From the NCBI GenBank assembly GCA_019916065.1, contig CM034237.1, forward strand, positions 41,212,485-41,276,484: a stretch of 64,000 nucleotides of DNA, in the 5' to 3' direction. This stretch comes from Vitellaria paradoxa. Its lineage: Eukaryota; Streptophyta; Magnoliopsida; Ericales; Sapotaceae. Of the stretch, positions 12,928-25,944 are shown one piece after another (positions within the stretch are counted from its first letter, which is position 1; every line of letters begins with the position of its first letter). Made by a program: the position numbers and the translations under genes. A model generated the notes under the pieces. That model was not told the origin of the DNA. It searched no databases and was given only the letters and a program-made list of their open reading frames with translations.

Positions 12928-13252
12928 GAGGCCATTTAGTTTATTTTTTTATTTTCTGTTTTTATTTTTAATTTTCTATTTTGAGCTCTTTTTTATTTTG
13001 TATTTTTAAAAACAAAGAAACTGCTCAAAATTCATTTGGTTACTTATGTTTTCAAAATTTGTTTTCGAAAATTGAAAATGAATTTATACATGAAATAAAA
13101 AATGATAAAAAGTCGTTTTGAGAGTTTTTAACAAAAAATAAAGAAATCTCAAAATAAGGAAAACGGAGCATTTTTGTTTCCTTGTTTTGAGATTTTTAAC
13201 ACATAAAACAACAACAAAAAATAAAAAACAGAAAAGTAAACTAAATGCCACC
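12928..13252. mobile_element. hAT-like MITE, AGTTTATTTTT family
   Basis: The left end (GAGGCCATTTAGTTTA) and the right end (TAAACTAAATGCCACC) form terminal inverted repeats continued by A/T-rich complementary arms (TTTATTTTCTGTTTTT / AAAAAACAGAAAAGTAAA). A degenerate relative ends in AAATTAAATGCCACC near 32380. No coding capacity. The superfamily is inferred from the GGCCATTTAG-like terminus. Confidence 0.5.
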
Positions 13253-14087
13253 GTACTTATTCTCAAATGGATAAAAGTGCAGGATGATAGTTTCTATTTC
13301 ACCCCACATCTGTTTAAGAGTTAATTGTATTAAGTTATCTCGGTATAATATGTTTAAATATAATATTATTTGATTTGAAATAGGTATAATTTTTATTTTT
13401 GATAAATATTTTATAACATTATTGTGATTTAATTTTTTTAAATAGGGTGTAAGGACAAAAAAAAACTCACATCTAGGCCAAAACTAAGATAGAGAAAAAT
13501 TTCATCCTCCCATTTATGTAGGGTTGGTTGATGAAGATTTTTGTTTCCATTGCTTTGCATTTTGGAAGTACAATTCCTGGTTTTTTTTTTTTTTTTTTTT
13601 TTTTGATTGTGCATAAGCTATGCATGTGCTTGTAGCTTCCATGAGCAATTTGTTTGGCTCGCTAAAAAAAGTGAAAGTACTGTGAAAAATCAAACCAAAC
13701 AGAACCTAAGAAGAAGCCGACATGGGATGGAGAGTAGAGTATTTGCCACGTGGATGGGTTTAGTAGTGAAGAAGATAATTGAGGAAGTATTTGGTTGTCT
13801 GTTGATACTAAATTAATAACTGAAATCTTACAGTCAAGAAGTGAAATGAAACTCTCATTTGACTGCTGAGATCTAACCAATAAAGAGAACTTCACCGCAA
13901 TTCGCATGGAAGCTTCACAACTTGAATTCATTTGTTGTTTTAATTAATTAATTCTTCGTTTCTACTGCAAAATAAGTACAAATTTGAGAAATTTCTCGTT
14001 TGTATTTGTGAATCGTTTGTACAAATCAACCTATGTAAAATTCCAACATCCCTTTATATGTTTATTAATAATAATAGTAATAATAAA
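13253..14087. other. Non-coding spacer with poly-T tract
   Basis: A poly-T run lies at about 13580-13604. Overlapping short frames on both strands (13607-13931) show no recognisable protein motif. Confidence 0.45.
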
Positions 14088-14420
14088 ATTTAGGGGTTTT
14101 TGGAGGTCGGTCACTATTTATGAACTTATAAACATTTAAGTCATACCCAAAAATCTTATTTGTGAATAAGTCACACTTGCAACAAAAAGACCAAAAAGGA
14201 TATCACGCGTTTTTCACTACATTTCAAAACTGCCAGTTTTATCCAAAAATAGTGCACACTTTACCCATAACTTCCGTGACTTTCTATCTTCTTTATAAAG
14301 CAAGTAAAACTGATTTTTGGAAACAAAATCAAAACTGTTTGAGAAAAACCTAATTCCGCAACTTTTCATCTTCTTTACAAAATAAGCAAAACTGATTTTT
14401 TGAAACAAAATCAAAACTAT
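14088..14420. other. Left flank of the satellite, ATTTAAGTCATAC repeat
   Basis: The segment contains ATTTAAGTCATACCCAAAAATC. Its reverse complement resembles sequence to the right of the satellite near 16570-16680 (AGTATGACTTAAATAC, AATGTGACTTAAAAG). Such inverted flanks could be the ends of one element within which the satellite expanded. Two imperfect repeats containing AACTGATTTTTGGAAACAAAATC also occur here (about 14307 and 14389). Confidence 0.4.
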
Positions 14421-14580
14421 TAAGGAAAACAGTACCACATAATAAAACAATACCGCATAAAAAATAATACCACATAATAAAACATTATCGCATAAAAACA
14501 GTATCGCATAAAAACAGTACCACATAATAAAACAGTACCACATAATAAAACAGTACCGTATAAAAAAACAGTACCTCATT
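14421..14580 (+). repeat. Short-period repeat of ACAGTACC(A/G)CATAA
   Basis: About ten imperfect copies of a 16-21 bp unit built on AAAACAGTACCRCATAA precede the satellite. The core ACAGTACC is the reverse complement of the GGTACTGT motif that dominates the adjacent 146-bp monomers, so the two arrays appear related. Confidence 0.75.
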
Positions 14581-16297
14581 AAAACAGCACCATTCTTTGC
14601 ATGATATAGTCATGCGGTACTGTTTTTGAACGAGCATGCATCCTAAAAAAAACAGTACCGCAGACATGTGGTACTGTCACACATGCGGTACTGTCGGTCA
14701 TTCGTTTGATATGTGAACTATTTTTGTGTTTACATGTGATGTTTGCATGATAGAGTCGTGCAGTACTGTTTTTGAACGAGCATGCATCCTAAAAAAAACA
14801 GTACCGCAGACATGTGGTACTGTCACACATGCGGTACTGTCGGTTATTGGTTTGATATGTGAACTATTTTTGTGTTTACATGTGATGTTTGCATGATAGA
14901 GTCATGCGGTACTGTTTTTGAACGAGCATGCATCCTAAAAAAAACAGTACCGCAGACATGTGGTACTGTCACACATGCGGTACTGTCGGTCATTCGTTTG
15001 ATATGTGAACTATTTTTGTGTTTACATGTGATATTTGCATGATAGAGTCGTGCGGTACTGTTTTTGAACGAGCATGCATCCTAAAAAAAACAGTACCGCA
15101 GACATGTGGTACTGTCACACATGCGGTACTGTCGGTCATTCGTTTGATATGTGAACTATTTTTGTGTTTACATGTGATATTTGCATGATAGAGTCGTGCG
15201 GTACTGTTTTTGAACGAGCATGCATCCTAAAAAAAACAGTACCGCAGACATGTGGTACTGTCACACATGCGGTACTGTCGGTCATTGGTTTGATATGTGA
15301 ACTATTTTTGTGTTTACATGTGATGTTTGCATGATAGAGTCGTGCGGTACTGTTTTTGAACGAGCATGCATCCTAAAAAAAACAGTACCGCAGACATGTG
15401 GTACTGTCACACATGCGGTACTGTCGGTCATTCGTTTGATATGTGAACTATTTTTGTGTTTACATGTGATGTTTGCATGATAGAGTCGTGCGGTACTGTT
15501 TTTGAACGAGCATGCATCCAAAAAAAACAGTACCGCAGACATGTGGTACTGTCACACATGCGGTACTGTCGGTCATTGGTTTGATATGTGAACTATTTTT
15601 GTGTTTACATGTGATGTTTGCATAATAGAGTCATGCGGTACTGTTTTTGAACGAGCATGCATCCTAAAAAAAACAGTACCGCAAACATGTGGTACTGTCA
15701 CACATGCGGTACTGTCGGTCATTCGTTTGATATGTGAACTATTTTTGTGTTTACATGTGATATTTGCATGATAGAGTCGTGCGGTACTGTTTTTGAACGA
15801 GCATGCATCCTAAAAAAAACAGTACCGCAGACATGTGGTACTGTCACACATACGGTACTGTCGGTTATTCGTTTGATATGTGAACTATTTTTGTGTTTAC
15901 ATGTGATATTTGCATGATAGAGTCGTGCGGTATTGTTTTTGAACGAGCATGCATCCTAAAAAAAACAGTACCGCAGACATGTGGTACTGTCACACATGCG
16001 GTACTGTCGGTTATTCGTTTGATATGTGAACTATTTTTGTGTTTACATGTGATATTTGCATGATAGAGTCGTGCGGTACTGTTTTTGAATGAGCATGCAT
16101 CCTAAAAAAAACAGTACCGCAGACATGTGATACTGTCATACATGCGGTACTGTCGATTATTCGTTTGATATGTGAACTATTTTTTATATTTACATATGAT
16201 GTTTGTATGATAGAGTCATGCGGTACTGTTTTTGAACGCGGTACTGTTTTTGAACGAGTATGCATCCTAAAAAAAACAGTACCGCAGTCATTTGTTT
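14581..16297 (+). repeat. 146-bp tandem satellite array, about 11-12 copies
   Basis: The phrase GATATGTGAACTATTTTTGTG recurs every 146 bp (for example 14707, 14853, 14999). Monomers differ by only a few substitutions (CGTTT/GGTTT, GATG/GATA), so the array is highly homogeneous; the last units are more divergent and include a small duplication near 16225. Each monomer holds the 8-mer GGTACTGT three times in direct orientation and once inverted (ACAGTACC). One direct and the inverted copy form a hairpin with GCGGTACTGTTTTT / AAAAAACAGTACCGC arms. The open frames on the minus strand are artefacts of the repeat. Confidence 0.92.
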
Positions 16298-19200
16298 AAA
16301 TACGTAATCCAAATCTGTATATATTCATTCGATCGACGTTAATCTTATAGTACAAACTCGCGTAATCCGTGTGTATTCCTTCGTATATAATCCTTTAACA
16401 GATTTTTATCTCACTATATGTTCACGCAATTGATAAGGAATGAAACAAAAACGGAAAACGTGATTTTCGGTTCCATAATTTTCGGCAACTCCATCTCAGT
16501 TAATTATAGAAAAAGGGCATTTAAGTCATATTATAAATTATATTCAAAACAAACTCGTGGGACCCACTCAAAAGTATGACTTAAATACAAAACTTTTCAC
16601 ATTAATGTGACTTAAAAGTAATACTTTTTTTTTTGAGTGTGATTAATAACTTTAAAAGATTACCAAGTATGACTTGGATACAATTTTCTGTTGTTACATG
16701 TATGTTTTGGGCTGGGCTGTCAAGCATGCTTGATGGTATACGATTGCGATGAAAATTGATATTTTAGCATTTATTGTTTCTCACATATGATGAATTTAAG
16801 GGCGTATATGTGATATATTGAATCTCGTTGGAATCTTAAAGCTCCGTTTGGTTTACTGTAAATATCTAAAAATTATTTATTTTTTATATCACTGCACGAA
16901 TTACGAACTCATAATTTATTTAATTTATCTCACTTTTTATCACTAGAAACACACTCTAAATCACGTATATATAAAATTATGCATCATTTTGAAGTGGTCA
17001 GATATTAAATTTCATTGGACAAAAAAGTTTTGATGTGAATATCTCCAAGTTAAAATTCAATTTTAGGAGTTAAAATTGTATTTTTAACTTAATTCTTATT
17101 AAACTTCATTCAATGGGTGAAAATATTTTAATCTTGACCATTAGATGAATCTCTATAAAATACAAAGGTCAAAAATACAATTTTGACTTCTAAAACTTGT
17201 ATTTGAACTTTAAGAACTCTCAATCTGAAAAATCTAATGATGCTTTATAATTTTAGGTCAAGTTTTGGTAAGAGTTCAATAAATTTTTTAATCTCTCTCA
17301 TCATTGATAAAGTTATTCAACATGATTTTAAGAAAAATTTTCAATTTGAAATTTTAGAGTGAATGTTTATAAATTAGAGAGAAACTAATGGAACACGTGG
17401 CTGGATAGCACCAATCACTGGTGAACTCCAAACGTTGAATTCCATTCGGATGACATTACGCTAGGGAGGCTACAAATGAAGCTGATCGCTTATTTATTCA
17501 TTATTTAAATTTTGACTAATTTACTAATGCTATATATGCTTGGACTATGAATTCGTAAAATAATAATGATAATAAAGAAAAATTAAAATTTATAATTTAA
17601 ACAATTTTTGTACATTTAACCCAGTAAAATTTAAATTTTATTAATAAAATACATATTTATTTAGTATTATTTTTTAATTCACTACAAAGAAAAAATATAT
17701 TTAATTTTTTCACTTTACTTTATATTTTATTATTTTTTTCATTTTTCATTCTCTCTGCAAATTCATGCTCCAACCATAGTATAAATAAATTTAAATTGTG
17801 CCTTTAAACTTTAACTCATTAACAAATGAACGTGTGTGATTGTTTAACTAAGACCGAATTATAAGAATCAAGCAGAGAAATTTAATTGCGTTTGATTTAC
17901 TAAAAATTTTTAAAAAATTCAAAAAAATTATTTATTTTTTATCTCACTGTACGAATTACGAATCCACAACTTATCTCATTTTATTTCATTTTTCAGGCAT
18001 AAGAATTGACATTTCCGTTCCCACAGTCCATTAATGCTTCCTTTTTCTTTTTTTTTTCTTTTTTTTAATGACGGGACTTTTAGGTAATCTTTTGATTTCT
18101 TTTATCAAAAATAGAAAAACTGAATTAAAATAAAAAGTGAAAACTCTATTTCACTTTTTTTTTTTTTACTTTGCATCTAGGCCCTTTTTTTTTTTTAATT
18201 CTTATTGATAAATAGAATAGAAAACTAAAGCAACTACTTAATAAGTTTTTTTTTTTTTTAAAGTACTTTTCAAGCAACCACTAATTTATCTATTTTGTTT
18301 TTGAGACTCAAACATCGTATATTTAGCCTTGAAATTTTTGGAGCTGCACCGGGCACAAGCAACCATCTATTAAAATAAAAAAATAATAATAAAATTTTCA
18401 TTTTTCCTCCTAAAAAGAGAAAACAAATGAAAAGAAAGAAATTAATTGAGAATATTATGACTTTCTTTCGCTCTGTTTTCATAGGAAAAAAATAAAAGAA
18501 ATTAAAATATACGAAAAGTTGAAAAATAAAATATTAAAAAAATTCCTTGAAAGAAATAATTGATTTCTTTCTTCACCAGTTCTCCCTGACACTGACAAAT
18601 AGAGAACTCAACCATCTACTCACGGGCGGGCTGAGTTCACTGGGCCTCAAGACAATCCAAGTTTGAGCCTACATCCTGTTGGACTAAGAATGGGCCCACT
18701 ACGCAGTCCTCTCTATATTATATTATAAGTGCATGTGAACACGTAATTAGAAATACTCATTAATTTTAGTTCTCTTTTAATTTATTTTAAATTGAAAAAA
18801 ATAATGAAAAATTAAAAAATTTTATATTTATCACAAATTATAAATATGACATTGAAGTAAATAATTACTAATTAAGGTGTTAGTGTAAAAATTCTACTCA
18901 AGGAAGAATAAACACAAAATTGTGCGAAAAAGGCTTCTTATCTGAAGTTCAACTCACATTTTTTTTACCTAAAAAAAAAAAAAAAAAAAGGGTTCAACTC
19001 ACACTTCTGAGACACCATAACCAAAACAATTCCCAAGTATTTAAATAGAGACTCAACACCTAGTTGTTACAAACAAGTGGCCATTACTTTCTAAAATTTT
19101 TAACAAACTCATTGACACCTAAGAATAAACCTTAGTGGGCAAGATTTGTACATGACTTGATATAAATCTTAATTTTAGCACAAAAAAAAACCAACTTATT

Positions 19201-19991
19201 TATTAAACAATGGCAACAAACATAGGTCGTAATTGAATTAATTCCCAAAATAAGGAGTATTTTCAGGAAACGAAATAGTAATGAAAAGATAAGAGACATA
19301 TAAAACAAAAGTAGTAGAAAGTTAAGAGAAATATAAAAAATATAATGATAAAATTACTTAAATAATTTAACTTTTTAAAAGTTACTTATACGCTTTTTTT
19401 TCAAATCATGAGTGACTATTATCGGTTCAAGGGTATTAATGGAATAAAAAAAATTTCACCAAGTTTTAGGTTCCATTAATTTTTAAAATTCACCAATACT
19501 CTTAATTCTTTCTTATATAATACTAAAAGTGGGAACACTCACACTCTACATATATCTTTAATTAATTTTTTTATTTTACTTAAAATAAAATTAAGAATTT
19601 GTCCTAAATAATAAATAATAATGTATTTACGTAGAGGGCAAGTAATTAAGTGATATTTAAATAAAACCAAAAAAAAAATATCAAAGTGGTGGGTAGTTAA
19701 AAGTCATTGAAAAAAAATAAAATATTTTTAAATAAACATAAAAATTATCTAATTATGTAATTTCTTATATATTTTTAAATTATATAGTCATTTTTTAAAT
19801 ATTTAATTTTAAAAATTAACACAAAAATTGATCTTTTAATTTTAATTCATGTACTTTTTTGCAATATTAAAAAGTAAAATATTGACTATTTACTTTTGGA
19901 TAAGCGTGTAATCTTATCTTTATGAAACTAAAATTTTTATTACATATAATTTTATCATTGTCAAAAAGCAAAAAATTAAAAATAAGAAGAT
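16298..19991. other. Non-coding AT-rich stretch with dispersed repeats
   Basis: No gene is supported. Two copies of a repeat of about 105 bp (GTTTGGTTTACTG ... TTATTTTTTATCTCACTG(T)ACGAATTACGAA) lie at about 16850-16958 and 17886-17990; further copies occur at 45123-45243 and 49155-49245. Long poly-T and poly-A tracts lie at about 18040-18065, 18150-18200 and 18970-18990. The 16560-16690 part belongs to the possible right flank of the satellite-bearing element. Confidence 0.5.
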
Positions 19992-19996
19992 GGAGA

Positions 19997-20373
19997 TGAT
20001 AATTTACAATTATATTTAATTTAACTTTCAAGTATGGATCTTGCAACACTATTTTGATTCATCCATTAAAGTTTTATTTATAATCTTGAAAGATATCAAG
20101 AATTTACCTTGATCCATGCCTTTGATTTTCTTATAGTGTTTCTTCCCTCTCTTCCATCTTCCCTTCTGTTTTCTTTGACGGTCAAGATAAACGTATTCAA
20201 AAACAAAAATTGCAGAATTTGTAACTGCTCTTGTTACTTTCAAAGGGAGAGAGAAGGGATTTTAAAACCCATCTAATTTTTAACTCAACTTATGGCCCAA
20301 TAACCATCACATTGGGCCAAATCAGCCCAAAATTACATGGGCCACATAAACAAATTATTAAAATAATCTAACA
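19997..20373 (-). repeat. 3' LTR of the minus-strand copia element
   Basis: 377 bp, TGATAATTTAC...AATAATCTAACA on the plus strand. It matches 26073-26457 nearly throughout and lacks the 8-bp CTCTTATT present in the other LTR near 26394. Confidence 0.95.
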
Positions 20374-20384
20374 ATCTCCCACTT
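20374..20384 (-). other. Polypurine tract of copia element
   Basis: Read on the minus strand, AAGTGGGAGAT directly abuts the 3' LTR (TGTTAGATT). This is the expected primer for plus-strand DNA synthesis. Confidence 0.85.
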
Positions 20385-20748
20385 GGCCCATGTCATGACT
20401 TGGTGATTCAACAACAAACCATAAATGCGCAATTTACATTGAACCTTTAAGTCATCATCCTTAACTGAATTAAAAGACTGGATCATGGCGGTCACAGGTC
20501 ATTTAACGACATGATTCCTTCCATGTATCACATAACCAAATCAATTTAGAACAATTTTAATCAAGGAATACTGTAATCCTTAACTTTATTATCTTTTAAA
20601 AATATAATCCGTTATCACACTAAAACAATACATGTATACAACATAATGTGGATAACAATTAAATAAGCAGAAACATAACTTTAATTGAATTCACAATGTC
20701 ACAATGATACGAGCAAGACAACTATATATATATATATACTTTATACCT

Positions 20749-23700
20749 TTATGCTAACAAGGACTTATTCATAATACCCATCCGTTCAACATGACCAGTA
20801 AATGTTTTGGGTGGTAATCCTTTAGTCAACGGATCCGCTATCATCAAATCAGTACCAATATGCTCAAATGACACTTTTTGCTTCTGCACTTCTTCTTTAA
20901 CAGACAAGTACTTTAAATCTATGTGTTTTGCACCCTTTGAGTACCTATCATTCTTAGAGAAGAAGACGACTGCAGAATTATCACAGTAAATTCTTAACGG
21001 CCTAGCTATACTGTCAACAATTCTAAGCCCTAAGATAAAGTTCCGCAACCACGATGCATGAATAGTGGCCTCAAAGCATGCCACAAATTCGGCCTCCATA
21101 GTGGAAGTAGCAATGACAGACTGTTTTCCACTCTTCCATGAAACTGCTCATTCAGCTAACAAAAACATATAGCCAAATGTAGATTTCCTCGAGTCCATAC
21201 ATCCAGCATAGTCTGAATTCGAGTAGCCAACTATTTCGAGGTGATGTGATCTTCTGTATGTGAGCATGTAATCCTTGGTGCCTTGTAAGTACCTTAGGAC
21301 TTTCTTTGCAGCTTTCCAGTGGTCCATTCCAGGATTGCTTGGATATCGGCCTAACATTCCAACAGCAAAACTGATATCTGGCCGAGTGCATGTCTGAGCA
21401 TACATCAAGCTCCCAACCACTGACGCATAGGGAATAGATTCCATTGCCTTTCGTTCCAAATCATTCTTAGGACATTGCATTTCACTAAATTTATCCCCTT
21501 TTTGAATTGGAACTATGCCTGCGGAGCATTTTTCCATTCTGAATCTCTCTAACACTTTATTAATATAGCCTTTCTGAGACAATCCTAACAGTCCTTGTGA
21601 TCTATCACGGAATATTTCTATTCCTATCACATAGGATGCCTCACCCATATCTTTCATTTCGAAGTTCTTAGAGAGAAATTTCTTTACCTCATGTAACAAG
21701 CCAACATCATTAGCAGCAAGAAGGATATCGTCAACATATAAGACTAAAATAATGAACTTGCTCCCACTGACCTTCATGTAGATACACCGATCAACGGTAT
21801 TCTCTACAAAACCATATGACACAATGGTGTTATTGAACTTTAGGTACCACTGTCGAGAAGCTTGTTTCAATCCATATATTGACTTCTTTAACTTACACAC
21901 CAAGTTTTCTTTTCCTGTAGTCGAGAACCCTTCTGGTTGGTCCATATAAACATCTTCTTCTAAGTCACCATTTAGAAAGGCGGTCTTTACATCCATTTGG
22001 TGAAGCTCCAAATCACAATGAGCTACCAAAGCCATAACAATCCTCAAAGAATCCTTCTTTGAAATTGGAGAGAAGGTTTCTTTAAAATCAATGCCATCCT
22101 TTTGAGTGTAACCTTTGGCGACAAGTCTGGCCTTATATCTTTCAATGTTGCCTTTCGAGTCTCGTTTAGTCTTAAAGACCCATTTACAACCGACTCGTTT
22201 TGAACCTTTAGGCAAGTCAACTAGTTCCCAAACTTTATTGTCATCCATTGATTTTAGCTCTTCTTTCATAGCATTGAACCAGCTTTTGGAATTGTTACAT
22301 TTCATGGCTTGTTTGAACGAGACTGGATCCTCATCAACGCTCAAGTCGCATTCATGTTCAAGTGAGTAGACCACATAATCATCTGAAATAGCTGGTCTTT
22401 TCTGCCTTACAGACCTTCGTAATGCTATTTCTTGTGTTTCATCTACTACTTGCTCATTCATGACTTGCACATCATTAACTAGCTCATCATCTACATGTTC
22501 ATCTTGTGGGTTTGGAATATTAATTTGTTGTTCCGGCATGTTGTTTGACCGTGTCACAATAAGAGGGACAACAACCTGAGGAGAAACACTAGGTGTAGTA
22601 GTTTCTACTTGAATCTCTCGCATATCCACATTTCGTGGTTGCCCACTCCCACTGAACCGGCCATTCTCAATGAAACGTGCATTACCAGTCTCAACTATTC
22701 TCGTACTATGGTTAGGACAGTAAAATCTGTACCCCTTTGACTTTTCGGGATAGCCGATGAAGTAACCACTAATGGTTCTTGCATCAAGCTTCTTTTCATG
22801 TGGATTATATACCCTTACTTCTGCCGGGCAACCCCAAACGTGAAGGTGCCTTAAGCTAGGTTTTCTACCTGTCCACAATTCATAAGGAGTTTTGGGAACT
22901 GCCTTACTAGGAACCCTGTTAAGTAAATATGCAGCGGTCTTTAATGCATGCATCCATAAGGATAAAGGTACAGTGCTATAACTTAACATACTCCTAACCA
23001 TGTCCATAAGAGTACGATTTCGCCTTTCAGCTACACCATTTTGTTATGGTGTATCAGGCATTGTGTATTGTGCACATATGCCTCGACTTTCAAGAAACTT
23101 TGCAAATGGACCCGGACGTTGTCCATTCTCATTAAATTTTCCATAATACTCACCACCTCTATCTGATCTCACAATCTTTACTTTTCTATCTAACTGCCTT
23201 TCTACCTCATTTATGAACACCTCAAGGATGTCCACAGACTGAGATTTTTCATGCAGTAGATATATGTATCCAAAACGTGAGAAATCATCTATAAAGGTAA
23301 TGAAATATTTTTCTCCACCCCAAGATGGAGCATCAAAAGGGCCACATATATCGGTGTGTATTAACTCAAGGAGCTGTGTACTTCTTGTGGCTGCTTTCTT
23401 TACTATGCGTTTAGTCTGTTTACCTTTAATACAGTCCAAACATATATCCATGTCAGTAAAATCTAATTGCGGAAGGATCTCATTTTTCACCAACCTCAAC
23501 ATTCTTTCCTTGGATATATGTCCTAATCTTTGATGCCACAAGTAAGCAGAATTTTCATTATATGCACTACGTTTACTTCCTACACTATGTTCAACACGAA
23601 ATAAGGATTCAGCATAATCAACATCAAGATTGAAACGATAAAGACCATCCATTAAAGCACCAGAACCATAATAGTACTTATGTCTAAATAAAGAAAATGT

Positions 23701-24852
23701 ACCATTTCCAATCTTAAAATGAAAATTAACATCATCCAACTTTCCTACAGAAACTAAATTTCTAGCACAATTAGGTACATAGAGACACTTTTCAAGATCC
23801 AAATGACATCCAGTTTCCAAGATCAATCTATATGTCCCAATTCCTTCTATTCGTGCCTTCATTCTGTTCCCCATGAACAAGTACTTTTCAGTTCCGTTTA
23901 TGGGCTGGATCGAAAGGAATCCCTGTGTAACATGAGATACGTGAGTAGTTGCACCTGAATCTAACCACCAGGTATTATTAGGAACTTCAATAAGGTTCGA
24001 TTCGAAACAAACAGAAACATAATAAATACCTTTCTTTTCGAACCAAGCCTTTCTTTTCGGGCAATCCTTTTTAAAGTGCCCAGTCTTCTTGCAGAAAAAA
24101 CATTTATGCTCCTTATGAATTTGGCCATGACTGACCTTCATTGGGGCCTTTCCTTTTTTCTTATCCTTCTTACCCGGTTTAGCCTTGCTGTTACTAGCTC
24201 CATTATGAATTGTAAGATGGATAGAGTGCTCCTTCATCTTCCTTAACCTCCCTTCCTCTCGAACCAACATGGCCTTAATCTCTTGAAGATTCCATTTTTC
24301 CTTAAGGGTGTTGTAGTTCACCTGGAATTGGCCAAATTCGGGAGGAAGCGAGTTGATGATAAACTGAACTAGGAATGACTCACTCACATCCATACCCATC
24401 GATTTCAACTTTGCTGCCAGATTTGCCATGCTTGTCACATGATCATGAATGGGTTGTGACCAGTCAAACTTCTTGGTCGTTAGCTCACTCATCAGGCTTC
24501 CCACAATGGACTTGTCAGCTATGTCCGATTGTGAGTACTTTTTAATTTTCTTCATGAATTCCCTTGCATTGTCCGTTTTAGGCATTGATGGCTTAACATT
24601 GTCTGCCATCGTCATCCGCATCAAGCTCAAGCTCAGCCTGTTAGACCTTTCCCAAGCCTCGTAAAAAGACTTTTCATCTTCTGTACTGTCCTCAGTAATG
24701 GCTGCAGGCTTTTCATCTGAAACTATCGCTATGTCCAAGCCCATAACACCCAGCTGAAACTGGATTTGCTCAGACCAATCCGCATAGTTCAGCCCATTGA
24801 ACTTGACCAATCCATTGCTCAAACCGAACAAATTTGTAGAAGCTACAAACAT
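20749..24852 (-). pseudogene. copia gag-pol polyprotein with two in-frame stops
   Basis: A single frame of 1367 codons runs from an ATG at 24852 to a stop at 20749 with no frameshift. Gag occupies about residues 1-230, followed by a CX2CX4HX4C zinc knuckle at 251-264. The protease motif is WWLDSGA, with the catalytic Asp at about 298. The integrase zinc-binding His and Cys residues are at about 440, 445, 471 and 474, and the first catalytic aspartates at about 501 and 564. Reverse transcriptase has YVDD at about 1039-1042, and RNase H has TMEAEF and DNSAVVFFSKN. Two codons are nonsense. TAA at 23044-23046 replaces the Glu of the TPEQNG motif in integrase. TGA at 21148-21150 replaces a Gly before AVSWKS. 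Translation would stop inside integrase, leaving gag, protease and partial integrase. An AG at 24844-24843 may also be a splice acceptor, so the true start could lie upstream. Confidence 0.93.
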
Positions 24853-25909
24853 AACACAAGTTCACACGTTAATGCTTTGAGTAACCATAATGGATTCAAA
24901 CAAATAATAAACTTTAAATATATATATATTTAAGTTCACCTTTGGGTGATACTTGAATACATAATTTTAAATCCAATAATGATGCTAATATAAATATCTT
25001 TTAACAAACAATTAATCATACTAAAGTCAATATTCATGTTATCTTTGGATATACAATCATATTCACTAAGTATGTCAATATGTTTCTTTAATGTCATTAA
25101 TTATAAGCAATGGTCCACCTTTGGGTGACCTCCTAGCGATATAACTAATGATCTCAATTGTTCAATTCCAAGTCTTATGTCATTTAATAGCACCACATAA
25201 ACATGAACAATTGAAATGTGCATGAATAAAAATGTCTAATTAATCTTTTAGCTAGGCCACTTTGGTGACTAACAAGCCTTCATGCTTTAGACATTTTATT
25301 ATCTCTAATATTTTAAACAAATTGTAATTGGGATAATAATAGCAATAATAAAATTTCATAATAATTAATCATACCGTACAAAACTTTACGTGGGTTTTCC
25401 AATTTCCAATTCAAAACCAGTCTCAATTCAAACCATTCTTGAATTATGGAAATCAAACGGCATGCATATACATATACATCATCACACGGCATTTCAAGAA
25501 TGGTTCGGCAATCATGTATCACCCATTAATACAAAGGCATTACCCATGTGTAGACAAAAGGCAATCATGCACCACAATTTCAATCATCATTCCACGGCAT
25601 GCATCATGGCATCACACGGCAGTATATGAGATTGATCCATTCACATAATTGAGGGAATCAAAACCCCAATATTATTATTATTATTATTATTATTTATCTG
25701 CCATTCACAAATTGCATATATATATATATATATATACATATCAAATCATATATCACAACTTGCATTATTACGTTCACAGAATTAAGAAACTGCCAAGGAA
25801 GTTTGGGTCAACATTCATTGACACACGGCCATTCTGGAATTTGATTGGAATATTTCCCACCATGCGGCATCACAAGTTTCACAGAAACAGAATTAAGGAT
25901 ATATATCAA

Positions 25910-25944
<35 letters not shown>

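Noticed and set aside
13607..13931. Overlapping plus- and minus-strand frames
   Set aside because: No recognised motif in either; typical chance frames.
14217..14667. Minus-strand 120-residue and 60-residue Phe/Tyr/Cys-rich frames
   Set aside because: They are translations of the short-period ACAGTACC repeat and its flank.
15282..16265. Minus-strand proteins of 84-86 residues in the satellite
   Set aside because: The frames repeat with the monomers and have no independent start or motif; artefacts of tandem repetition.
14581..16297. CRISPR-like array (regular repeats of constant length)
   Set aside because: The whole 146-bp unit is repeated with no variable spacers, and the setting is plant nuclear DNA; it is a satellite.
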